Source: Chloroflexota bacterium
GTDB lineage: Bacteria > Chloroflexota > Limnocylindria > Limnocylindrales > CSP1-4
Reading direction: 5' to 3'
Assembly: GCA_013695255.1 (NCBI GenBank)
Contig: JACDAV010000105.1
Span: 1-12,147, forward strand
DNA: 12,147 bases
The stretch's first letter is position 1. Every line of letters starts with the position of its first letter. Under the pieces are notes generated by a model. It worked only from the letters and a program-made list of their open reading frames with translations. It was not told the origin of the DNA and did not search any database. Made by a program: the position numbers and the translations under genes. This document shows, one piece after another, positions 6,640 through 12,147 of the stretch.

Positions 6640-8241
6640 GTGAGCGGCGAAGCGCGCGCCTTCTACGCGATGGACCTGGGGGTCGCGACGACGGCTGTCG
6701 CGCTCGTTGGCCGGGTGGCCGGGAGGCTCCGGCTGCTCGGGGCGCTGTCGCTGCCCGCCGGAGCGCCGGCCGACGCCGTGTTGGCGGCGTTGACCGCCCG
6801 CTTCGTCGCGTCAGACCCGTTGCTCGCGGCGGCGCTCCAGACCGAGTCGTCCGACCGCTGGCCGCGACTGACGGCACGGTCGACCCCGCCCGTGGGGCTG
6901 GCGGTGATCGCCGCGACGGAGCGATCGCTCGAGCCGCTCGTCGCGGCCGGGCAGCGGACCGGCTGGCGCGTCCGGTCCGGCAGCGCCGAACGGCTCGACT
7001 CGCTGGCCCTGTCGAGCCTGCTCCTCGATCGTGACGTGCGCACGATCCTCGTCGGCGCTGGCGAGCCCGCTGCGGCCGACGAGCGCAATGCGCTCGGCTC
7101 ACTCGCCGCGCTGGCCGCGGCGGCCGCGTCACGGCGGCCGGAGCTGACGGTCATCCTGACCGGTGCGATGGCGGAGCAGGCCCCCCGCTTCGCGGCTGCG
7201 CCGGATCGCCCTGGCGAGGTGCTTCTGGGCCCTGCCGCCACGGCCGGAGCACCGCCCGGCACCGCCCTGCGCGAGCTGCTCGGGCGTGCGCGGGGTGGAG
7301 CGGACGAGTCGCGGCCGGCCTTCGCACTGGGCGTGCGGGCACTTGCCGCTGCGCTCGACCGACGCGTCGAGGGGATCGAGATCGGGCTCGATGGCGGCGT
7401 CCGTGTGCAGGCCGGCCCGGGACGGACCGACGAGCCCGGCAATCTCCAGTGGTCCGTCCACGCCAGCGGCGGCCTCGCTCCGATCGAGCCCGACGAGGCG
7501 TCGATCGACGGTGTGCTGGCCTGGTCGACGGTTCGGCTCGACCGCCACCGCACGCGCGACCGCCTGCGGGACCTTCGGCTGCTCCCGTGGGGCCACGTCG
7601 CCGGCGAGGGCGCCGCGTTCCGGCTGGCCGCCGCCCGAGCGGCCGTCGCCCGACTGGTCGCCGCCACGCCGGAGCTCAGTGCGCTGCCGCCGGCCGATCT
7701 CCTCGTCGTCTCCGGGGGCGCCTTCGCCGTGGCACCCGGGCCGGCGATCGCGCTGGCTGTGGCCGACGTGGTCCGCCGAGCCGGTGCGGTCCAGCTGGCC
7801 TACGATCACGCGCGTCTGCTGGCGCCGCTCGGGACGATCGGGGCGGCACCGCAGCGGCTGGCCGTCGTGGCCGATCTGGCCAGCGACCTGCTCGTGCCGC
7901 TCGGCTCGGTGATCATGCCCCAGGGCATGCGCGCCGGGCGCAGCGGCGGCCGGCTGGTGGTCCACGGTACCGCCGGGTCATCGGAGCTGGACCTGCTCCC
8001 GGGCGGCCTGGAGCTCGTCGACCTTCCGCCCGGCGAGACCGCCGTCGCGGAGTTCGAGTTCCGGGACACCGTTCGGCTGGGGACGCGCGGCCGCCATTTC
8101 GCAATCGACGTCGCGGGCGGCCTGGGCGGCCTGCTGGTCGACCTGCGTGACGTCCCGCTCCGGTTGCCGGACCGTCCGGACCGGCGCCGCGAGCTCCTGG
8201 CAGCCTGGCAGGGTGCCCTGTGGATCGGGGGCGAGCCATGA
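6640..8241 (+). CDS. MutL/GlmL-like ASKHA-fold protein (glutamate mutase L family relative), probably degenerate ATPase
   Basis: This 533-residue protein begins with an ASKHA-type phosphate-1 strand, YAMDLGVATTAVALVG (9-24). The C-terminal half has the pattern I associate with the GlmL/MutL family: ADLLVVSGGAFAVAPGPAIAL with Ser358-Gly-Gly, a strand and loop YDHARLLAPLGTIG (388-401), and LVPLGSVIMPQG (418-429). GlmL is encoded beside B12-dependent glutamate mutase and is thought to be an ATPase chaperone or reactivator; its role is unsettled. The middle phosphate-2 region expected near residue 248 reads EIGLDGGVRV, not DxGxxTT, so ATP binding may be weakened. No adenosylcobalamin mutase or DxHxxG motif is in the window. 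GTG 6640 was chosen by the GTGA junction with a tiny upstream frame and by the family N-terminus. It is ATGA-coupled to the next gene. Codon use matches the neighbours. The family call is from memory of the pattern. Confidence 0.6.
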   Translation: MSGEARAFYAMDLGVATTAVALVGRVAGRLRLLGALSLPAGAPADAVLAALTARFVASDPLLAAALQTESSDRWPRLTARSTPPVGLAVIAATERSLEPLVAAGQRTGWRVRSGSAERLDSLALSSLLLDRDVRTILVGAGEPAAADERNALGSLAALAAAAASRRPELTVILTGAMAEQAPRFAAAPDRPGEVLLGPAATAGAPPGTALRELLGRARGGADESRPAFALGVRALAAALDRRVEGIEIGLDGGVRVQAGPGRTDEPGNLQWSVHASGGLAPIEPDEASIDGVLAWSTVRLDRHRTRDRLRDLRLLPWGHVAGEGAAFRLAAARAAVARLVAATPELSALPPADLLVVSGGAFAVAPGPAIALAVADVVRRAGAVQLAYDHARLLAPLGTIGAAPQRLAVVADLASDLLVPLGSVIMPQGMRAGRSGGRLVVHGTAGSSELDLLPGGLELVDLPPGETAVAEFEFRDTVRLGTRGRHFAIDVAGGLGGLLVDLRDVPLRLPDRPDRRRELLAAWQGALWIGGEP

Positions 8242-9260
8242 CCGACCCGCTCGCCCGGACGATGCCGCCCGGCCTCGAGCTCGTGTCCAGCCGCCGGTTC
8301 ATCGAGCCGACCGTGGACGCCTGGCTCCCGCTCCGGCCCGGCGACCGGCCAAGGGTGACCGCCGGCCAGTCCGTCGTGCCCGGGATCCCCCTCGCGGACC
8401 GGCTCCGGGATGCCCGCCTGATCGACGTCCCGGCCCGGCCGGGCGGCAAGCCCGGTGACCGCTGGAGCGCCGCCCCGGCCGCGCGTGGTGGCGAGGGAAG
8501 CCGGTCGCCCCACCCCGAGGGCGAGATCCTTTTCGAGACCGGCGGCCGCTGGCGGATCGCCATCGGCGAGCAGCACGAGGCCGTTCACTCGCCGATCGAG
8601 GGGATCGTTCGCGAGGTCCGCCCCGGTGTGGGGCTGGTGATCCGGAGCGCGGGCTCGGCCCTCTGGGGGGTGCTCGCACTCGGCGATGCCGCCCGCGGGC
8701 GCCTCGAGATCGCAACCGGGGCCGACGGGGAGCTGCGCCCGCGCTCGCTGGACGTCGGGTCGGCCGGCGCGATCCTCGTCGTCGGCGCCCGGATCGATGC
8801 CGAGGCGCTCACCCGCGCTCGGGCAATGGGGATCCGCGGCGTGATCGTCGCCACGCTGCCCGGCAAGGACCGCCGGGACTACCTCGCCTCGGAGGCACGC
8901 CAGCGATCATCCCTCCACCAGGTGCCGGCGTTCGGGGTCCTCGTGCTGCACGGCTCCCAGCGCCGTCCGATCGCCGAGGGAGCGATGCGGCTGCTCGAGC
9001 GCCTCGCTGGTCGGGAGGTGGCGATCGTCGGCACGCCGCCGGCGCTCGTCTTCGACCCGCAGGGCGTTCCACCGGAGGTCGATCCGCCGGACATGATCCA
9101 CGTCCGGAGCGGTCCGCTGGCCGGCCGGCGAGGTCAGTGGGCCGGCTTCGCCGGCCTTCGCCGCTTCTCCGGGGGGACCCATCTCGAGGCCGCGCTCGTC
9201 CGGTTCGGCGAGGATGCGCCGATCGCCATGCCGATCGGCGACCTCGAGCGCCTGACGTAA
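8238..9260 (+). CDS. Unknown protein with lipoyl-like, Rossmann-like and KOW-like segments; partner of the MutL-like gene
   Basis: The ATG at 8238 overlaps the preceding stop (ATGA), giving 340 residues. An in-frame ATG 18 nt upstream would add MDRGRA and is less likely. Three parts can be seen. Residues ~15-60 and ~105-135 look like split halves of a biotinyl/lipoyl-like beta domain, for example VTAGQSVVPGIPL and HSPIEGIVREVRPGVGLVI, but no modifiable Lys motif is present. Residues 177-275 look like a Rossmann-type half (GAILVVGARIDAEALTRA, then MGIRGVIVATL). Residues 285-340 resemble a KOW-type beta barrel (HVRSGPLAGRRGQ and MPIGDLERL). Residues ~66-98 are a low-complexity linker. No signal peptide or membrane segment is apparent. 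I recall similar unnamed proteins next to MutL-like genes in other bacteria; the function is unknown. It may be a scaffold or adaptor for its neighbour. Confidence 0.7.
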   Translation: MTDPLARTMPPGLELVSSRRFIEPTVDAWLPLRPGDRPRVTAGQSVVPGIPLADRLRDARLIDVPARPGGKPGDRWSAAPAARGGEGSRSPHPEGEILFETGGRWRIAIGEQHEAVHSPIEGIVREVRPGVGLVIRSAGSALWGVLALGDAARGRLEIATGADGELRPRSLDVGSAGAILVVGARIDAEALTRARAMGIRGVIVATLPGKDRRDYLASEARQRSSLHQVPAFGVLVLHGSQRRPIAEGAMRLLERLAGREVAIVGTPPALVFDPQGVPPEVDPPDMIHVRSGPLAGRRGQWAGFAGLRRFSGGTHLEAALVRFGEDAPIAMPIGDLERLT

Positions 9261-9310
9261 GACCGCGCGCCGCGGCGGAGCGGTGCCCCGCAGCGAGCCA
9301 CGCCTTGGGC

Positions 9311-9325
9311 TACCCTCGGCCGGTG
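9311..9325 (+). promoter_or_regulatory. Probable leaderless promoter (-10 TACCCT) of tsaE
   Basis: TACCCT (9311-9316) matches the TANNNT -10 consensus of high-GC bacteria and ends exactly 6 nt before the GTG at 9323. Transcription would thus begin at or within a base of the start codon. There is no Shine-Dalgarno in front of this GTG. The 62-bp gap is one of the few spacers in the operon. No convincing -35 is visible near 9288. Confidence 0.5.
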
Positions 9326-9796
9326 ACCTCGTCGACCATCCTCGAGCGCGACCTGCGCAGCCCCGATGCCGCGACCACGCAGCGGATCGGGGCCGCGCTC
9401 GCCCGCGCCGCCCGGAACGGCGACCGGCTCTGCCTGTGGGGCGAGCTGGGCGCCGGCAAGACCCAGCTGGCCAAGGGGTTCGCGGCCGGCCTGGGCGTGA
9501 CCGCGACGGTCAACTCGCCGACCTTCGTGCTGATGGCCGAGTACATGGGCCGGCTGCCGCTCTTCCACGTGGATCTCTACCGGCTCGCCGACGGCGTTGA
9601 CGCCGTCGACGGAGGCCTGCTCGACGAGCGACAGGCGCTCGGCGTCACGCTGATCGAATGGCCGGAGCGACTCGCCGCCGCCCTGCCGGCGGAGCGGCTC
9701 GACGTGCTGATCGCCGGCAGCGGGGACGAGCCGCGGACGATCCAGCTGCGGGCCACGTCGCCCGGCCACGCCCATTATCTGGGCGCAGTCGGTTGA
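9323..9796 (+). CDS. tsaE: tRNA t6A37 threonylcarbamoyladenosine biosynthesis ATPase
   Basis: TsaE is the P-loop ATPase that works with TsaB and TsaD to place threonylcarbamoyl on A37 of tRNAs reading ANN codons. The 157-residue length is typical. The Walker A motif is GELGAGKT (40-47). SPTFVLMAEY (65-74) follows as usual, then FHVDLYRL (81-88), with Asp84 and Tyr86 of the family, and LIEWPERL (110-117) with the conserved Glu-Trp. GTG 9323 was preferred to the upstream in-frame ATG at 9137, because that reading would overlap the preceding gene by 124 nt and add a sequence unlike TsaE. It overlaps tsaB by 1 nt (TGATG). It probably starts its own transcript and so heads the t6A sub-operon. Confidence 0.95.
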   Translation: MTSSTILERDLRSPDAATTQRIGAALARAARNGDRLCLWGELGAGKTQLAKGFAAGLGVTATVNSPTFVLMAEYMGRLPLFHVDLYRLADGVDAVDGGLLDERQALGVTLIEWPERLAAALPAERLDVLIAGSGDEPRTIQLRATSPGHAHYLGAVG

Positions 9797-10482
9797 TGGA
9801 CGAGCGGCCCGGCGCGATCCTTGCCATGGACACGGCGACGGGCGAGGTGGTCATCGGCATCGCCTCGCCGGACGGCGCTCGACTGGGACTGTCACGCTGG
9901 CCGGCAGGTCACCGTCACGGCGAGCAGCTCCTGCCCGCGATCGAGCGGCTGTTGAGCGAGACGGGCCTGCAGCGCTCGCAGTTGACCGGAATCGTGGTCG
10001 GAACGGGGCCCGGCGCGTTCACGGGGCTGCGGGTGGGGCTCGCCACGGCCAAGGCGCTGGCCCACGCCCTCGGTTGCCGGATCGGCGGCGTCCCGACCGG
10101 CGAGGCGCTGCTCGTCGCCGCGGCCGTGGATGCGGGCCTGCCCCTCGAGCGTCTCGTCCTGCTGATGCCCGCGGGACCATCCGACCGGGTCGAGGTCCGG
10201 GCAGGGCGACCCGCGCGGCGCCTGGCGGGCGGGTCGGAGCCGGATCTCGCGCCGGACGACGTCCTCGTGGCCGTGGACCTGGCGGAGCGGGCGCCGGCGG
10301 ACGCGGTGGCGCGGGGTGAACGAGCCCGGGCGGGGCTCGGCGAGGTGCTCCTGCGGCTCGGTGCCGAGCGGCTTCGGCAGGGCGGCGACCAGCTCAGTGA
10401 GCTCGTCCCCGAGTACGTCACGCTGCCGCGCGGCGTGGCGGCGGCGACCGGGGAGGTGGCGTGGTCGCACGACCCCCGCTGA
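9796..10482 (+). CDS. tsaB: tRNA t6A37 threonylcarbamoyladenosine biosynthesis protein TsaB
   Basis: TsaB is the non-catalytic ASKHA-fold partner that dimerises with TsaD in the t6A transferase complex. The product has 228 residues, normal for the family. The N-terminal strand is ILAMDTATGEVVIG (8-21), and the diagnostic GTGPGAFTGLRVGLATAKALA begins at residue 69. The N-terminal half is well conserved in pattern. The C-terminal half is Arg/Ala-rich and variable, ending in LVPEYVTLPR, which corresponds to the P-x-Y-R-P-like end of many TsaB proteins. The ATG at 9796 shares its A with the tsaE stop. The last 22 nt overlap rimI. Lack of a full phosphate-2 motif is normal for TsaB. Confidence 0.95.
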   Translation: MDERPGAILAMDTATGEVVIGIASPDGARLGLSRWPAGHRHGEQLLPAIERLLSETGLQRSQLTGIVVGTGPGAFTGLRVGLATAKALAHALGCRIGGVPTGEALLVAAAVDAGLPLERLVLLMPAGPSDRVEVRAGRPARRLAGGSEPDLAPDDVLVAVDLAERAPADAVARGERARAGLGEVLLRLGAERLRQGGDQLSELVPEYVTLPRGVAAATGEVAWSHDPR

Positions 10483-11081
10483 GGTTGCGCATCGAGGCGA
10501 TGCGGTTGACCGATCTGCCGGCGGTCTACGCGATCGAGCTGGCGAGCTTCACCACGCCCTGGCCTCCGCACGCCTACCGGAGCGAGCTCGAGACGAACCG
10601 GATGGCGACCTACCTCGTCGTCCGGGCGGCGGACGAGCTGGTCGGCTACGCCGGCATGTGGGTGATGGTCGACGAGGCCCACATCACGACCTTCGCTGTC
10701 CACCCGGCCTGGCGCCGGCGACGGGTGGGCGAGCGACTGCTCCTTGCGCTGCTCGACCTCGCCCTCGAGCGACGCGCTCGCGAAGCGACGCTCGAGGTCC
10801 GGCTCTCGAACCTGCCGGCCCGGCGCCTGTACGAGAAGTACGGCTTCCGGCCGGTTGGCATCCGCCCGAACTACTACAGCGACGACCGGGAGGACGCGCT
10901 GATCATGACCACCGAGACGCTCGACTCGGCCCGAATGGCTGAACGGATCGAGCGGCTCCGCGCCGAACTCGCGACTCTGCAGGCCCACGGCACCGCCGGC
11001 AGCCAGCCGGTCCGGGCCGGCGACGAGCCGGACCGCCCGCGCGATCAGCCGCACCCGCCGGGAGCGGGTCCAGGTCCATGA
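10461..11081 (+). CDS. rimI: Ribosomal-protein-alanine N-acetyltransferase, with C-terminal tail
   Basis: RimI is a GNAT enzyme that acetylates the N-terminal Ala of ribosomal protein S18 (in E. coli) and related termini. LRIEAMRLTDLPAVYAIE (9-26) is the usual beginning. ITTFAVHPAWRRRRVGERLL (75-94) is the acetyl-CoA binding strand and loop. LEVRLSN (111-117) and RLYEKYGFRPVGIRPNYY (122-139), then REDALIM, are strongly diagnostic for RimI. GTG 10461 is preferred because it keeps LRLRIEAM before the family start and has GGGAGG at 10451-10456. ATG 10500 would trim the first strand. It overlaps tsaB by 22 nt and tsaD by 4 (ATGA). The GNAT domain ends near residue 150. The remaining ~55 residues form a charged helix (ARMAERIERLRAELATLQA) and a Pro/Gly-rich end that most RimI proteins lack. 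Confidence 0.95.
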   Translation: MVARPPLRLRIEAMRLTDLPAVYAIELASFTTPWPPHAYRSELETNRMATYLVVRAADELVGYAGMWVMVDEAHITTFAVHPAWRRRRVGERLLLALLDLALERRAREATLEVRLSNLPARRLYEKYGFRPVGIRPNYYSDDREDALIMTTETLDSARMAERIERLRAELATLQAHGTAGSQPVRAGDEPDRPRDQPHPPGAGPGP

Positions 11082-12142
11082 GCGGCCCGCTCCTGCTGGC
11101 TGTCGAGTCGTCCTGCGACGAGACCGGCATCGCGCTCATCGAGGGCGGTCGCCGCATCCTCGCCAACGTGGTCGCCTCGCAGGTCGCCCTCCACGCCGGA
11201 ACCGGCGGCATCGTGCCGGAGGTCGCGGCCCGCGCGCATCTCCGGTGGATCGTGCCGGTCCTCGACGCGGCGTGGGCGGACGCCGGTGTGTCGTGGAACG
11301 ATGTCGGAGCGGTCGCGGTCACGCGGGGACCGGGTCTGGCCGGCTCGCTGCTCGTCGGCGTGAGCTTCGCCAAGACGCTCGCCTGGGCTCATGACAAGCC
11401 GCTGGTCGGCGTCAACCACCTGGAGGGCCACCTCTACGCGGCGTGGCTGCTGGACCCCGGCGACGCCGAACGCGATGAGCCGCCCTTTCCGCTGGTCGCG
11501 CTGGTCGTGTCCGGCGGTCACACCTTCCTGGTCGAGATGCAGGACCACCTCACCTACCGGCTCCTGGGCCAGACCGTCGATGACGCAGCCGGCGAAGCGT
11601 TCGACAAGGTCGGCCGGCTGCTCGGCCTGCCGTATCCCGGCGGCCCCTCGATCCAGCGAGCGGCGGAGGGAGCGGACCGCCACGACGCGATCTTCCCGCG
11701 CGCCTGGCTGCGCGACTCGTACGACTTCAGCTTCTCGGGCCTCAAGACCGCGGCCCGCCGGATCGTGGACCAGGCCCGGGCGGATGCCGGTCTGCCGGCC
11801 GATGGCTCGCAGCCGCTCGCGGCCGAGGTGACCGCCGAGCTGGCATGGGGATTCCAGGAGGCGGTCGTTGACGTGCTGGCCACGAAGACCATCCGCGCGG
11901 CAGAGGCGTGCGGCGCCCGGTCGATCGTGCTCGGCGGCGGCGTGGCGGCGAATGCCGCCCTCCGGGCGAGGCTCGCCGGGGAGGCGGAGGCGTGCGGGCT
12001 GCCGCTCATCGTGCCACGGCCCGGTCTATGCACGGACAACGGGGCGATGATCGGGGCCGCCGGCGCCTGGCGGTTCGCGGCTGGGGATCGCGCCGGCCTC
12101 GATCTCGACGCGCGGCCGTCGCTGCCGCTCGCCGAGCGGTGA
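11078..12142 (+). CDS. tsaD: tRNA N6-adenosine threonylcarbamoyltransferase
   Basis: TsaD (Kae1/Gcp/YgjD) transfers the threonylcarbamoyl group from its AMP adduct to A37 of tRNA, with TsaB and TsaE. The product has 354 residues, close to the usual ~340. LAVESSCDETGIAL (7-20) is the phosphate-1 strand. GVNHLEGHLYAAW contains the metal-binding His114 and His118. LVVSGGHTFLV, DDAAGEAFDKVGRLLGLPYPGGP, FSFSGLKTA and GGGVAANAALR are all family motifs. CTDNGAM holds Asp320, the third metal ligand. The ATG at 11078 is coupled to rimI by ATGA and sits after GGAGCGGG (11060-11067). The stop is at 12140-12142, 5 nt before the window end. All catalytic residues expected from the family are present. Confidence 0.98.
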   Translation: MSGPLLLAVESSCDETGIALIEGGRRILANVVASQVALHAGTGGIVPEVAARAHLRWIVPVLDAAWADAGVSWNDVGAVAVTRGPGLAGSLLVGVSFAKTLAWAHDKPLVGVNHLEGHLYAAWLLDPGDAERDEPPFPLVALVVSGGHTFLVEMQDHLTYRLLGQTVDDAAGEAFDKVGRLLGLPYPGGPSIQRAAEGADRHDAIFPRAWLRDSYDFSFSGLKTAARRIVDQARADAGLPADGSQPLAAEVTAELAWGFQEAVVDVLATKTIRAAEACGARSIVLGGGVAANAALRARLAGEAEACGLPLIVPRPGLCTDNGAMIGAAGAWRFAAGDRAGLDLDARPSLPLAER

Positions 12143-12147
12143 GGACC

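Noticed and set aside
1089..8241. Glutamate mutase system (glmS plus GlmL-like gene)
   Set aside because: The glmS here is clearly glucosamine-6-phosphate synthase (MCGIVGY plus SIS domains), so the shared symbol is a coincidence and no mutase subunit is present.
9268..9277. Perfect 10-bp palindrome CGCCGCGGCG after the lipoyl-like gene as a terminator
   Set aside because: It has no loop and no T-run, and such GC palindromes are expected by chance here; a weak role cannot be excluded.
9137..9322. Longer tsaE reading starting at ATG 9137
   Set aside because: It would overlap the preceding gene by over 120 nt with a sequence unlike any TsaE N-terminus; GTG 9323 with its -10 box fits better.

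Overview
The window is very GC-rich (about 70% by eye) and has strong G/C in third codon positions. All ten complete genes and the one cut gene lie on the + strand, tightly packed, with many 1-22 nt overlaps of the ATGA, GTGA and TGATG type. This looks like a single long bacterial operon or a run of coupled sub-operons. The gene order glmM - glmS - acpS - nnrD - alr - tsaE - tsaB - rimI - tsaD is the one I know from high-GC Actinobacteria such as Mycobacterium. The inserted genes at 6640-9260 resemble hypothetical proteins I associate with Chloroflexota. A high-GC Chloroflexota (Limnocylindria-like) or a deep actinobacterium fits best; I cannot decide between them without a search.

Layout. 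1-942: 3' part of glmM (phosphoglucosamine mutase), cut by the window start. 943-1088: a 146-bp spacer with two perfect tandem copies of a 38-bp hairpin-forming repeat. 1089-2915: glmS (glucosamine-6-phosphate synthase). 2928-3461: acpS with an unusual C-terminal tail. 3454-4497: nnrD (NAD(P)HX dehydratase). 4560-5798: alr (alanine racemase), with an uncertain start and a Glu at the position of the carbamylated Lys. 5738-9260: a four-gene block not usual in this operon. It holds a variant macro-domain protein, a 96-aa unknown protein, a MutL/GlmL-like ASKHA-fold protein, and a three-part protein (lipoyl-like, Rossmann-like and KOW-like segments). 9323-12142: tsaE, tsaB, rimI and tsaD, the tRNA t6A37 genes with the ribosomal-protein acetyltransferase.

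How the genes work together. GlmM and GlmS make glucosamine phosphates for UDP-GlcNAc. Alr supplies D-alanine for peptidoglycan. AcpS activates acyl carrier protein for lipid synthesis. NnrD repairs damaged NAD(P)H. TsaE, TsaB and TsaD build the threonylcarbamoyl group on tRNAs reading ANN codons, and RimI sits between TsaB and TsaD as in many bacteria. The inserted block has its own strong Shine-Dalgarno at its left edge. On its right edge a probable leaderless promoter restarts transcription at tsaE. The block may therefore be a separate module, and the MutL-like/lipoyl-like pair (ATGA-coupled, with no B12-dependent mutase in view) is the best candidate for an undescribed system. No tRNA, rRNA, CRISPR array, transposase or prophage gene was seen.
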